Source: Vagococcus fluvialis
GTDB lineage: Bacteria > Bacillota > Bacilli > Lactobacillales > Vagococcaceae
Length of the DNA stretch: 64,000 bases
Assembly (NCBI RefSeq): GCF_003337315.1
Contig: NZ_QPJV01000009.1
Location: 1 to 64,000, forward strand
Reading direction: 5' to 3'
This document shows, piece after piece, positions 42,740-51,519 of the stretch. The notes below the pieces were generated by a model. The model did not search any database and had not been told where the DNA came from. It was given only the letters and a program-made list of their open reading frames with translations. How positions within the stretch are numbered: the first letter of the stretch is position 1; each line of letters opens with the position of its first letter. The position numbers and the translations under genes were made by a program.

Positions 42740-42774
42740 GAAAACCAGTGAAATCACTATTCACTGGTTTTTTT
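42740..42774. terminator. terminator between thiD and the APC permease
   Basis: AAAACCAGTGAA pairs with TTCACTGGTTTT over 7 nt, followed by T. It ends the thiamine operon and overlaps the 3' end of the convergent permease gene. Confidence 0.85.
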
Positions 42775-44079
42775 GTTATTAGAAATATAGTAAACAGGAA
42801 TACCGCAAAGAGTAATAAAAATACCTGTTAACGCTAGATAAGTTTGGGTTATTAAAGTTGTTCCTAAAATAAAAATGCCACCTAAAACAGCGATTATAGG
42901 AATAACTGGATATAAAGGAACTTTGTAAGGACGTTTTAAATTAGGTTCTCTTTTTCTTAGGATAAAAACAGCAACAAAAATTAATACGCTGAATAACCAA
43001 ATAACAAAAATTAACATATCAGTTAATAAATCAAAACTACCTAAAAGCATCATAAAAATAGCAATTAACAATTGAAAGATAGCAGCGACATAAGGAACTT
43101 TTGTTTTAGTAGATAATTTTTTTAGATACTTACTTCCGATAATCAGATCTTCTTGAGCTAAAGCATAAGGAACTCGAATACCAGACATTGTGTAGCCGTT
43201 AAGAGCTCCGTAAACTGAAAGTAAAATACCAATCGTGACTAGTTTTCCACCAAAGTGTCCAAATAGAACTGTTGCACTGTTAGAAGCTGCAGTTAAATTT
43301 CCTTGAATGGCACTAAAGGGAAGAGTTTTAAGAAAAACAAAATTGATTAATAGATAGACTAATGTAATAAAAAGTAAACCAGAAACAATGGCTTTAGGTA
43401 AATCTTTTTCAGGATTTTTCATTTCACCTGCAATTGCCCCAACACCTAACCAACCATCAAAAGCAAAAAGAGTAGCAAATAATGCCATACTTAATTGAGA
43501 AATAAACTGATTACTCTCTACTTGGTTTGAAAAAAGATTAACAGTTTCTCCGTTTTTAGTAAACAATCCTACTATAATAATTAAAGAAATTGGAATAAGT
43601 TTTAAAACCAGTGAAATAGATTGAAACTGAGAAGCTGTTTTAGAACCGAGTAAATTAATGAAAGTTACTGAAACCCCAGCAATAATAGCAATTGGTATAA
43701 GATAAGTTGTTTTTAGACCAAGTAGGTAAATAAGTTGTGTACTAAAAATAATAGAAAGAGCAGCGATATTAGCAGGGAAATAAATAATCATTTGCGCCCA
43801 ACCTAATAAAAAGCCCCAAAATTTTCCGTAAGTATATTCAATATATTTAACTGCGCCACCTGTCTTAGGAATAGCAGTTGCTAACTCTGCACTGGTTAGA
43901 CCGGCACAAATGGTTAAAAAACCTCCTAGAGCCCAGGCTAGCATTGTCATACTAGGAGAACCAGCAGCTTTAGTGACACTTGCAACTTTAAAAAATACAC
44001 CTGCTCCAATAACAGTTCCCATAACTGTTGAAAAAGCACCAAATAAAGTTATTTCTCTTTTTAATTGATTATCTCCCAT
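42757..44079 (-). CDS. APC-superfamily amino acid permease
   Basis: A 440-residue permease with about 12 helices. The N-terminal GTVIGAGVFFKVASVTKAAGSP is the APC substrate-binding loop, and ATAIPKTGGAVKYIEYTYG is conserved in the LAT/SteT-like group. It should exchange or import neutral amino acids. The start is placed at the ATG at 44079, preceded by GGGGTTG; 26 further residues upstream are in frame but lack a clear site. A Fur-like box lies upstream, between it and the cupin gene. Confidence 0.87.
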   Translation of the reverse strand: MGDNQLKREITLFGAFSTVMGTVIGAGVFFKVASVTKAAGSPSMTMLAWALGGFLTICAGLTSAELATAIPKTGGAVKYIEYTYGKFWGFLLGWAQMIIYFPANIAALSIIFSTQLIYLLGLKTTYLIPIAIIAGVSVTFINLLGSKTASQFQSISLVLKLIPISLIIIVGLFTKNGETVNLFSNQVESNQFISQLSMALFATLFAFDGWLGVGAIAGEMKNPEKDLPKAIVSGLLFITLVYLLINFVFLKTLPFSAIQGNLTAASNSATVLFGHFGGKLVTIGILLSVYGALNGYTMSGIRVPYALAQEDLIIGSKYLKKLSTKTKVPYVAAIFQLLIAIFMMLLGSFDLLTDMLIFVIWLFSVLIFVAVFILRKREPNLKRPYKVPLYPVIPIIAVLGGIFILGTTLITQTYLALTGIFITLCGIPVYYISNNKKTSE

Positions 44080-44173
44080 ATATATAACAACCCCAATTTT
44101 ATAAGTATTTTTACAAGTATAATTCTTTGGAAATGAAAAAGCAATTTTCAGAAACAAAATAAATGATTTATTC

Positions 44174-44192
44174 GTTAATGATAATCATTCTT
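44174..44192. promoter_or_regulatory. Fur-like box
   Basis: The 19-mer starting GTTAATGATAATCATT matches the Fur consensus GATAATGATAATCATTATC at 16 of 19 positions, including the whole AATGATAATCATT core. It lies between the divergent permease and cupin genes and suggests iron- or metal-dependent repression. Confidence 0.55.
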
Positions 44193-44269
44193 ATTTAGTA
44201 GTTATTACTATTAAATAGGAATAAGCGGTGTTATATTAGTATTATCAAAGATAAATGGAGGAATTAGAA

Positions 44270-44692
44270 ATGAATTTTGATTTTACAGATCGTGGAAAAC
44301 AACCCGTAGTTGAGAATATTGAAGAGTGGACATTAGCTAACGAAAACTACCGTACAACTGTATGGACAGGTAGTAAAATGCAAATGACATTAATGACAAT
44401 TCAACCAGGTGATGATATTGGTTTAGAAGTTCATGAAGGTATTGATCAGTTTTTACGTATTGAAGAAGGTAAAGGTTTATGTAAAATGGGAGATGCTGAA
44501 GATAATTTAACATTTGTTAAAGAAGTTTCAGATGATGATGCGATTTTTGTTCCGGCTGATATGTGGCATAATGTTGAAAATATTGGTGACAAACCACTTA
44601 AACTTTATACACTTTACGCAGGTCCAGATCATGTACCTGGTACAGTTCATCCAACTCATCAAGATGCCATTGATGATCCTAACGAACATTAA
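44270..44692 (+). CDS. cupin-domain protein
   Basis: A 140-residue single-domain cupin. Motif 1 is GDDIGLEVHEGIDQFLRIEEGKG (about 51-73) with histidine and glutamate-like positions; motif 2 is DDAIFVPADMWHNVENIG with the C-terminal histidine. Such proteins bind a metal and may be isomerases, dioxygenases or sensors. The ATG at 44270 follows GGAGG; an earlier ATG at 44255 lies inside the sequence upstream of that site and is rejected. It is monocistronic, downstream of the Fur-like box. The function is unknown. Confidence 0.83.
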   Translation: MNFDFTDRGKQPVVENIEEWTLANENYRTTVWTGSKMQMTLMTIQPGDDIGLEVHEGIDQFLRIEEGKGLCKMGDAEDNLTFVKEVSDDDAIFVPADMWHNVENIGDKPLKLYTLYAGPDHVPGTVHPTHQDAIDDPNEH

Positions 44693-44711
44693 TTAACAAA
44701 AAAATTGAAAT

Positions 44712-44756
44712 AAAAAGGCTGTATTGGTAATAAATTTATCAATACAGCCTTTTTTG
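44712..44756 (+). terminator. Rho-independent terminator after cupin gene
   Basis: AAAAAGGCTGTATTG pairs with CAATACAGCCTTTTT, followed by T. Confidence 0.9.
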
Positions 44757-44809
44757 TACATATAATATGATAAAATTATTTATATGAATAAAAGGAGATG
44801 ACATAAGAC

Positions 44810-45622
44810 ATGAAGCGATTGTTATTTAGTCTGCTTGTAGTGACTACTATTTTTACTGGTTGTGCTCAATCAACTAAAAGATATGATGTAGCCATGAAAA
44901 ATGGTTTAGAGCAGATAGAAAAAGAAAATTACGAAGAAGCTCTTTCAGAGTTTGATAAAGCAATAGCAGAAAAGAGTGAAGATTCTTTAGCAAAAGCTAA
45001 TAGAATGCAAACCTTTGATTTAATAGAAGCTAAAAAAAGGATAGCAGATCAAAAAATTAATGAAGCAAACGAAGCACTAGATAAAGTTATTAATGAGAGA
45101 TTAGGTTCTCCCAAAATAGCAGAACATGCTAGAGAAGAAAAAGAAAAATTAACTGGAAAAAAGGCAGCAGAAGAAAAGGTTAAAGATAATGAAACAAAAG
45201 AAGCTATATGGACAGAAGCAAAAGTAGAGGAACTTTCAGCTTTCATGACTTCATGGGGAAATACAATGGACCAAAGTTACAAAAACTACTCACCTGAGAA
45301 TAATGTTGATTTTTATGGCATGAGCCTGCCAGAAACAACACTAACAGGTGGCTGGCAAGTAGCAATTAATGAGCAACCTGTAGAAATGGAATGGTCGGAA
45401 ACTGGTACAGGAGAAAAAGCCTATCAATTAGTTGCTGTTTACTCAGATGCTGAAACACAACCTTATCTAGGAAAACATTTATATTATTTTGTTTTAGAAC
45501 AAGGTAAACCTAAAGTGCTAGTAACTCAGCAAAATCAAGGTAATGAAATGAATTATTTATATTTTAATGAAACTGAAAATCAAGCTCTAAGAGATGGTTT
45601 TTCAAATATAGTTGCGAAATAA
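44810..45622 (+). CDS. lipoprotein with TPR-like region and DUF4767-type domain
   Basis: A 270-residue lipoprotein. The signal peptide ends in a lipobox with the cysteine at residue 18 (FTGC). Residues 25-125 are helical and charged, with a TPR-like stretch (EALSEFDKAIAEKSED) and an AEEKVKDNETKEA linker. The C-terminal part starting LSAFMTSWGNTMDQSYKNY is the DUF4767 type found in lipoproteins of lactic acid bacteria. It should be anchored outside the membrane; the role is unknown. An AAAGGAG site precedes the ATG. It is monocistronic. Confidence 0.83.
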   Translation: MKRLLFSLLVVTTIFTGCAQSTKRYDVAMKNGLEQIEKENYEEALSEFDKAIAEKSEDSLAKANRMQTFDLIEAKKRIADQKINEANEALDKVINERLGSPKIAEHAREEKEKLTGKKAAEEKVKDNETKEAIWTEAKVEELSAFMTSWGNTMDQSYKNYSPENNVDFYGMSLPETTLTGGWQVAINEQPVEMEWSETGTGEKAYQLVAVYSDAETQPYLGKHLYYFVLEQGKPKVLVTQQNQGNEMNYLYFNETENQALRDGFSNIVAK

Positions 45623-45663
45623 GAAAAGAAGTTGATCCAAGTAATGGGTCAACTTCTTTTCTT
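45621..45663. terminator. bidirectional terminator between lipoprotein and Crp-like genes
   Basis: AGAAAAGAAGTTGATCC pairs with GGGTCAACTTCTTTTCT around a 6-nt loop; both sides are A/T rich, suiting convergent genes. Confidence 0.85.
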
Positions 45664-45665
45664 AT

Positions 45666-46331
45666 TTATGATATATTTTCAGCAATTTCTCTTAGTTTTG
45701 TTTCATTTTTTATAAGTAAGTGGCTTTTTTGTTTTTCTAAAATACCTTCTTCTTTAAAATGATTAATGGTTCTAAGTAGATGTCTGTAACTAACATTTAA
45801 AATGGCTGAACAGGTTGTCAGTTTAAATGAAAACAGTTGGTTAGGTGCATTTTCTAAAATAAACTTGGCTAATCTCGTTTCAACAGGTTCAGTTAAAGAA
45901 TTTGCTAGTGTGATACCTGAATTTAAACGATAACTAAGAATCTGGCAGACATTTTGTAAAAAACTAATATCTTGTTGTAAAAGCGAACGATATTTTTTCA
46001 GACTGATTCCTACACAGACACAGGGAGTTTCTGCAATGACGTTACTTTTTGGCGATAAATCCCATAATGAAGATGCTTCACCAATTAAAGTGACAGCCTC
46101 ACTACGATTGATAACAATATTTTGAGTATCAGAAGAATAAGAATAGACTCTAACAGTTCCTTCAACTAGAAAATATAAGTAATCAGAAGGAGTATCTAAA
46201 TGAATTAGATGTTCGTCTTTTTCAAAGGTGTAAACATTAGAAATAGGGATTAAATCATTATCTAAGTATGATTGTAAATTACACGTTTCAATATAGTCTT
46301 TTAAACGTAATGGATCTGAAATTCTCTTCAT
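45666..46331 (-). CDS. Crp/Fnr-family regulator, YeiL-like
   Basis: A 221-residue regulator with an N-terminal cyclic-nucleotide-binding-type beta barrel (EKDEHLIHLDTPSDYLYFLVEGTVRVY) and a C-terminal winged HTH (TTCSAILNVSYRHLLRTINHFKEEGIL). No N-terminal cysteine cluster for iron-sulfur binding is seen, though cysteines occur. The HTH resembles YeiL. It is divergent from the phosphonate-type transporter operon, whose promoter carries a TGTGA-N6-TCACT palindrome, so it probably activates that operon. The effector is unknown. Confidence 0.85.
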   Translation of the reverse strand: MKRISDPLRLKDYIETCNLQSYLDNDLIPISNVYTFEKDEHLIHLDTPSDYLYFLVEGTVRVYSYSSDTQNIVINRSEAVTLIGEASSLWDLSPKSNVIAETPCVCVGISLKKYRSLLQQDISFLQNVCQILSYRLNSGITLANSLTEPVETRLAKFILENAPNQLFSFKLTTCSAILNVSYRHLLRTINHFKEEGILEKQKSHLLIKNETKLREIAENIS

Positions 46332-46448
46332 TAGTTCTCAAACTCCCTATCTTTTATAATTAAATCCATTATAGCTTAGAATAGATTTAGGTACAATACG
46401 AACAATATAAGTGCTTTATATGTAAAATGAATGTAAAATAGCAATAAA

Positions 46449-46491
46449 TGTGACGTGTGTCACTTCAAAAAAAGAAAAAACTTGGTATTCT
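46449..46491 (+). promoter_or_regulatory. Crp/Fnr-type site and promoter of the phnDCEE-like operon
   Basis: TGTGACGTGTGTCACT (46449-46464) matches the Crp consensus TGTGA-N6-TCACA with one mismatch. A -10-like TATTCT lies at 46486-46491, placing the start of transcription near 46498 and the centre of the palindrome near -41.5, the classic activator position. The -35-like TTCAAA is poor, as expected for an activated promoter. Confidence 0.6.
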
Positions 46492-46530
46492 GTAAATGTA
46501 ACATAAAGATATTTCCATAGGAGGAGAAAA

Positions 46531-47460
46531 ATGAGTTTTAAAAAATTAGCAACAGTGGCACTAAGTCTATTAGCAGTTGGTTTACTAGCAAGTTGTGGTA
46601 CAGGTACTGATAAAAAGGACGCTAAAAGTACTGAAAAAGAAAAATTAGTCGTTCAGTTTGTACCAACAAATAATGATGGTTCAATGGAAGCTAAAACAAA
46701 ACCATTTGCCGAGTATTTATCAAAAGCATTAGATAAAGAAGTAACAGTGACATTAGCAACAGATTATTCAACTATTGTAGAAGCAATGGCGTCTGGTCAA
46801 GTTGATATTGGAGTTATGCCACCAGCAGCTTATGTACAAGCAAGAGATATGAAAGCTGCAGAAGCTATTCTAACTTCTCAAATTGGAGATATGGATTTAG
46901 AAACTGGATTACCAATTGATGGTAAGTTAACCAATACATTTAAAGGCGAAGTTTTAGTTAAAGCAGATAGTGATATTAAAGAATTAAAAGATTTAAAAGG
47001 TAAAAAAATTGCTACTTTAAGTCCAAATTCAGCCAGTGGTTATATTTATCCAGTAGCTGAAATGAAAGAAGCAGGTGTTGACCCAACAACAGAATCAACA
47101 CTAACAACAGTTAATGATATTCCAAGTGAAATGACAGCAGTTTTAAATGGTCAAATGGATGCAGCATTTGTATTTGAGGGAGCAAGAAATGTTTTTGGTT
47201 CAGCATTTGCTGACAAAGATTTATTTAAAGAATTACGTGTTTTATACTTAACTGAAGGTGACATTCCAAATGATGCTATTGCTGTCCAACCATCAATGGA
47301 TGCTAAATTAAAAGAACAAGTTAAAGAAGCCTTCTTAAAAATGAAAGATGATGAAAAAGGTGCTGAAGCAATGACTTTATGGAGTCATAAAGGATATGAA
47401 GAAGCAGCTGATTCAGCTTATGATACGATTCGCGAATATACAGAAAAAGCAGCAGAATAA
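46531..47460 (+). CDS. phnD: phosphate/phosphite/phosphonate ABC transporter substrate-binding lipoprotein
   Basis: A 309-residue PhnD-type binding protein. The lipobox LLASC places the lipidated cysteine at residue 22. FVPTNNDGSMEAKTKPFAEYLSKAL and SGQVDIGVMPPAAYVQA, then LKGKKIATLSPNSASGYIYP, are family features. It captures a phosphonate, phosphite or related organophosphate outside the cell. It is first in the operon under the Crp-type site; a hairpin follows that may make it more abundant than the membrane parts. Confidence 0.9.
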   Translation: MSFKKLATVALSLLAVGLLASCGTGTDKKDAKSTEKEKLVVQFVPTNNDGSMEAKTKPFAEYLSKALDKEVTVTLATDYSTIVEAMASGQVDIGVMPPAAYVQARDMKAAEAILTSQIGDMDLETGLPIDGKLTNTFKGEVLVKADSDIKELKDLKGKKIATLSPNSASGYIYPVAEMKEAGVDPTTESTLTTVNDIPSEMTAVLNGQMDAAFVFEGARNVFGSAFADKDLFKELRVLYLTEGDIPNDAIAVQPSMDAKLKEQVKEAFLKMKDDEKGAEAMTLWSHKGYEEAADSAYDTIREYTEKAAE

Positions 47461-47479
47461 AAATAAAAAAACTAAACTA

Positions 47480-47512
47480 AGAGCCACGGACACTTTTCGT
47501 TCATGGCTCTTT
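47480..47512 (+). terminator. partial terminator between phnD and phnC
   Basis: AGAGCCA pairs with TGGCTCT with additional pairs inside, followed by TTTGAA. The short T tract suggests read-through, as is common after binding-protein genes. Confidence 0.6.
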
Positions 47513-47535
47513 GAATGAAAGAATGGGTGGAAAAA

Positions 47536-48309
47536 ATGATTGTTTTTGATAATGTCTCAAAAACCTATCCTAATGGAGTGAAGGGGCTCCAAAATATTAA
47601 TTTAACAATTAATGAAGGGGAATTTGTATCTATTATTGGACTAAGTGGTGCTGGAAAAAGTACCTTACTACGCTCCGTTAATCGCTTAGAACCTATAACA
47701 ACAGGTGAGATTAAAGTTAACAATCGTTCGATTACACGTGCGAGTAAAAAAGAATTACGAGAAATAAGACGAGAAATCGGTTTGATTTCACAGCATTTTA
47801 ATTTAGTTAAAAGAAGTACTGTTCAAAAGAATGTCTTATCAGGTCGTCTAGGTTATTATGGTACTCTTAAAAGCATTTTCGGCTTATTTACAAAAGAAGA
47901 TTATGAAAGAACTGTCGATGCCTTAGCAAGTGTTGGCTTGTCAGATAAATTACATACAAGAAGTGACGAATTAAGTGGTGGCCAACAACAACGAGTTTTA
48001 ATTGCAAGAGCATTAGTTCAACAAGCTCCAGTTATTTTAGCTGATGAACCGGTTGCTTCACTTGATCCTATCACGACACAAAAAGTAATGGATGATTTAA
48101 AAGAAATCAATGAAACATTAAATAAAACGATCTTAGTTAATTTACACTCGATTCCACTTGCCAGAGATTATTCTACTCGTATTATTGCCTTAAAAGCTGG
48201 GGAAGTAGTTTTTGATGGGGTACCAAGTGAGTTGACAGACGAGCGACTTGAAAAAATATATGGACAAAGCATCTTTGATGAAAGGCAAGGGGATGTCAGT
48301 GAAAATTAA
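47536..48309 (+). CDS. phnC: phosphonate-type ABC transporter ATPase
   Basis: A 257-residue ATPase. Walker A GLSGAGKST, QHFNLVKRSTVQKNVLSGRLGYY (PhnC-typical Q-loop region), signature LSGGQQQRVLIARAL and Walker B ILADEPVASLD are present. It drives uptake with the two PhnE permeases. The ATG at 47536 follows GGGTGG; an ATG at 47515 gives a seven-residue longer form without a good site. Confidence 0.92.
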   Translation: MIVFDNVSKTYPNGVKGLQNINLTINEGEFVSIIGLSGAGKSTLLRSVNRLEPITTGEIKVNNRSITRASKKELREIRREIGLISQHFNLVKRSTVQKNVLSGRLGYYGTLKSIFGLFTKEDYERTVDALASVGLSDKLHTRSDELSGGQQQRVLIARALVQQAPVILADEPVASLDPITTQKVMDDLKEINETLNKTILVNLHSIPLARDYSTRIIALKAGEVVFDGVPSELTDERLEKIYGQSIFDERQGDVSEN

Positions 48310-49078
48310 AGATACAGTTCATTTTAAATGGTACAAAAATCTAATAACAATCATTGTATTACTACTACTATTTCAGTTTAGTCGCGTAATAACAAATGCT
48401 GATTTTAAACAAGTTTTTACAAATTCAGATCAAATAGTGGTTTTCTTATCACGATTAATGCACCCAGATTTTGCCTACTTTCCTAAACTTATATCTCCCT
48501 TAATCAAGACGTTGCAAATGTCTTTATTAGGCACTTTTATAGGAGTGTTAGTGGCAGTACCTGTTAGTTTTTTAGCAACCCCAGTAGTGACTGGCAACAA
48601 ATATATTTCTGTTGTTTTTAGATTTATTCTTGGAATTATTAGAACTATACCAACACTTTTACTAGCAGCACTTTTAGTAGCTATTTTTGGTATTGGTGAA
48701 GCAACAGGTGTTATGACGATTGCTATTTTCACATTCGGTATGGTTTCTCAATTAATGTTTCAGGCTATTGAAACGATTGATTTTGAGCCAATTGAAGCTC
48801 AACTTGCAGTTGGAGCAACAAGAACGCAAATGGCAGTTTGGGCAATTGCCCCTCAAGTTTTCAGTCAATTTGCTAGTTACTCTTTTTATGCCTTTGAAGT
48901 CAATGTTAGAGCCTCAACTGTTCTTGGATATGTAGGAGCCGGAGGAATTGGTGTTATCTTAAACTCTTCACTGGCTTTAATGAAGTACGAAAGAGTTTCG
49001 ATTATTATCTTAACTATTTTAGTAACAGTTGCAATTGTTGACAAAATAAGTGAAAAAGTTAGGAGGACACTAGCATGA
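48299..49078 (+). CDS. phnE: phosphonate-type ABC transporter permease 1
   Basis: A permease of about 259 residues with six predicted helices. The coupling motif is around EAQLAVGATRTQMAVWAIAPQVF (EAA loop). The start is GTG at 48299, 6 bases after AGGGG; the ATG at 48293 directly abuts that site. It overlaps phnC by 11 bases and the second permease by 4. Confidence 0.87.
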   Translation: MKIKDTVHFKWYKNLITIIVLLLLFQFSRVITNADFKQVFTNSDQIVVFLSRLMHPDFAYFPKLISPLIKTLQMSLLGTFIGVLVAVPVSFLATPVVTGNKYISVVFRFILGIIRTIPTLLLAALLVAIFGIGEATGVMTIAIFTFGMVSQLMFQAIETIDFEPIEAQLAVGATRTQMAVWAIAPQVFSQFASYSFYAFEVNVRASTVLGYVGAGGIGVILNSSLALMKYERVSIIILTILVTVAIVDKISEKVRRTLA

Positions 49079-49857
49079 TGATTAAAGAGATGAGTAAAAA
49101 AACAATCCTTTTTCTAAGTGTTTTAGGGATACTTCTAATTTATTCAGCAATAAGCATTGATTATTCAGGTCTAAGTACTTTTTCTTTATCGATGGGGCTA
49201 GATGTTTTAAAAGGTCTAAGTCATCCAGATTGGTCCTTTGTCTACGATGGTAGTGGAGAAGATTTAGTTAGCTTACTACTTTTAACAATCGGAATTGCTT
49301 TTTTAGGAACAACTATTGGAACGATTCTAGCTATTCCTTTTACTTTATTAAGTGCGTCTAATCTTTGGAAAAATTTAGGAGCAGTACCAGTTGTCGGTAA
49401 ATTTATTCTAAATATTTTAAGAGCTTTTCCAGAGCTAGTGTTTGCGATTATTTTTGTTAAGGTTGTTGGGCCAGGACCATTTGCTGGTGTTATGGCTATT
49501 GGTGTCCATCATATTGGAATGTTAGGGAAGTTATATACTGAAGAGTTAGAAGCCATGGATGAAAAATTAATCGAAGAAGCAGAAGCTGTTGGAGCAAACT
49601 TTTGGCAAACTTTATTTTTTGTTAGAATACCAACCTTAATGCCAATTTACAGTTCACTTTCTTTAAATCATTTTGAAATAGCTGTTCGAAGCGCAGCTAC
49701 TTTAGGTCTTGTTGGAGCAGGTGGAATTGGGGCCCCACTTATTTTTGCGATTCAAACACGTAGTTGGGGAAAAGTGAGCATTATTTTACTAGGTGTTATT
49801 TTAACTGTATTTGCATTAGATTTAATAACAGGAATCATAAGAAGGAAATTGAGATAG
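49075..49857 (+). CDS. phnE: phosphonate-type ABC transporter permease 2
   Basis: A 260-residue permease paralogous to the preceding one, with an EAA-like loop EEAEAVGANFWQTLFFVRIPTLMP and a LRAFPELVFAIIFVKVVGPGPFAG segment. The two should form a heterodimeric channel. It overlaps the first permease by the ATGA junction and abuts the phosphoesterase gene without a gap. Confidence 0.9.
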   Translation: MMIKEMSKKTILFLSVLGILLIYSAISIDYSGLSTFSLSMGLDVLKGLSHPDWSFVYDGSGEDLVSLLLLTIGIAFLGTTIGTILAIPFTLLSASNLWKNLGAVPVVGKFILNILRAFPELVFAIIFVKVVGPGPFAGVMAIGVHHIGMLGKLYTEELEAMDEKLIEEAEAVGANFWQTLFFVRIPTLMPIYSSLSLNHFEIAVRSAATLGLVGAGGIGAPLIFAIQTRSWGKVSIILLGVILTVFALDLITGIIRRKLR

Positions 49858-50667
49858 ATGAATATACTACATATTTCAGATATACATTATTGTCAAAATG
49901 ATAAAGTGTATTCAAAAGGATATAAAGGCATGATTTATAAAATGGATAATCCGCTTATTCATTTAGAAGCATGTTTAAAAGAAGTGATACAAACACAACA
50001 AATAGATTTGTTGTTAATCAGTGGGGATTTAACAGAAGATGGTAGTGTTGAGGATTACGCTTATTTAAAAAAGTGGTTTGAAGAGCAAATACCGAATATG
50101 AAAATCATTGTGACATTAGGTAATCATGATATTAAAGAAAACTTTTATGAAGGTTGGCTAGGAAAAGCGTCATCTAGTGCCTCTTATAATTTAGTAGAAA
50201 CATTTGAAGAGTTTTATTTGATTTCATTTGATAGTTCAGTTTACGGTTTGGCTGATGGAAGCATGTCAGATGAACAATTTAATTGGTTAGAAGAACAATT
50301 AAATAAGTACCAAGATAAACCGGTCATATTAATGACGCACCATCATGTATTAGAAAATCAAAGTAGTACACCTGTATTACCAGAGTCGAATAGATTAATA
50401 AATTTAATTAGAGAATATTCTATTACTTGTTTTGTTAATGGGCATACCCATCATGTGTTTAATGGCGATATTCACGGAATACCTTACTTTACAGTTAATG
50501 GCATGTCTTTTGTGGGAGAAGATGAAGGAAGTGGTTTAGTAAGATTTGAACAAAAACATGGATATAATATTTACCAAGTTGAAGATGGAATGGTTAAAAA
50601 ACAATTATCTGAAAATTTTTTTACAGGAAAAATAATTGCTAGAGTCGATATGAAAAATGATATTTAA
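49858..50667 (+). CDS. calcineurin-like metallophosphoesterase, CpdA/GpdQ-like
   Basis: A 269-residue class III phosphodiesterase. The metal-binding blocks are all present: HISDIHYC (4-11), ISGDLTEDG, LGNHDIK, MTHHHV and NGHTHHVF. Relatives hydrolyse cyclic nucleotides, glycerophosphodiesters or phosphonate monoesters. No signal peptide is present, so it is cytosolic. Its ATG directly follows the permease stop, so it belongs to the transporter operon and probably acts on the imported compound. This would explain a PhnCDE-type system without C-P lyase genes. A terminator follows. Confidence 0.88.
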   Translation: MNILHISDIHYCQNDKVYSKGYKGMIYKMDNPLIHLEACLKEVIQTQQIDLLLISGDLTEDGSVEDYAYLKKWFEEQIPNMKIIVTLGNHDIKENFYEGWLGKASSSASYNLVETFEEFYLISFDSSVYGLADGSMSDEQFNWLEEQLNKYQDKPVILMTHHHVLENQSSTPVLPESNRLINLIREYSITCFVNGHTHHVFNGDIHGIPYFTVNGMSFVGEDEGSGLVRFEQKHGYNIYQVEDGMVKKQLSENFFTGKIIARVDMKNDI

Positions 50668-50669
50668 CT

Positions 50670-50710
50670 AAAGAAGTAGCAGTGTTAGTACTTAAACTGC
50701 TGCTTCTTTA
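50670..50710. terminator. terminator after the phosphoesterase gene
   Basis: AAAGAAGTAGCAGT pairs with ACTGCTGCTTCTTT (one G-T pair), followed by AAGTTTTT. It separates convergent genes. Confidence 0.85.
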
Positions 50711-50715
50711 AGTTT

Positions 50716-51519
50716 TTATAAAAAGTTAAGACCAAATAAATCGCTAAGGGAAGTAATAGAGATGGATTCTTTATCAATATTTAAACTAGAGCTAATTTTA
50801 TTTTTTAAGTTTTCTCTACCTATATCTGTTTTAAGCTTAAAATAAAATTCTTGTTTCTTTTTCCTCTCAGTAACAAATATCCAAGTTCCTAGAAAGTTAA
50901 GTTTATTAATATCAGGTTTTTCTGACATGTTTTTAAAAGCGATAGTCAAGGTTGGTGTTATTAGAGTGGAAAATTCACCTAATTTAGTTTCTAATTCTTC
51001 AATTTGTTTTGAAATGAAATGGCCAGGTATAAAAAGAAGGAACCATAGTAAAACTATAGTGAACATAATAATAGGAATTGCAGATCTTAATTGAGTGTTA
51101 AAGAAAATTTCAATTAAAAGCCAAATAATTATTCCTAAAAAAACTAAACTAACCTGACAATAGGAAAGTTGGTCAGACCTATATTTTAAAAAATTAAGTT
51201 CTGATTCATCTGACAATTCATTAGAATAGGACTCAAATAATTCACTCTCTAAATAAGAATAAGAAACGTAAAAAGGAGCTAACCAAATTTTTTTATTAAG
51301 TGTTGTTTGGTTTTCAAAATCTTCTCTTAAGTTACTATCTAGCTTGAAAGTTTTTTCATCAATAAATTCAATGATTAAGTCTTTTGAGGTTTCATTATTT
51401 TCAGTGAACGTATAAAAACAACCAATTTTCTTTTTCAATAAATAATTCTCAGTAAGCATATTTTGTAAAAAGTATGCTTCTTTTTTACTGCCACTTCTAT
51501 AAAATCTAAGCTTTTTCAT
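50716..51519 (-). CDS. DUF2812-like membrane protein
   Basis: A 267-residue protein with two central transmembrane segments (about 134-150 and 158-178). The N-terminal 85 residues, beginning LRFYRSGSKKEAYFLQNM, resemble the DUF2812 domain usually encoded beside PadR regulators. The C-terminal part is cytosolic and charged. Its start overlaps the 3' end of the padR gene by 14 bases, so the two are translationally coupled and probably form a stress- or membrane-responsive pair. The function is unknown. Confidence 0.72.
   Translation of the reverse strand: MKKLRFYRSGSKKEAYFLQNMLTENYLLKKKIGCFYTFTENNETSKDLIIEFIDEKTFKLDSNLREDFENQTTLNKKIWLAPFYVSYSYLESELFESYSNELSDESELNFLKYRSDQLSYCQVSLVFLGIIIWLLIEIFFNTQLRSAIPIIMFTIVLLWFLLFIPGHFISKQIEELETKLGEFSTLITPTLTIAFKNMSEKPDINKLNFLGTWIFVTERKKKQEFYFKLKTDIGRENLKNKISSSLNIDKESISITSLSDLFGLNFL

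Noticed and set aside
46531-49857. Part of a C-P lyase phosphonate degradation locus
   Set aside because: No phnG-M, phnX or phnW type gene is present. The only enzyme in the operon is a metallophosphoesterase.
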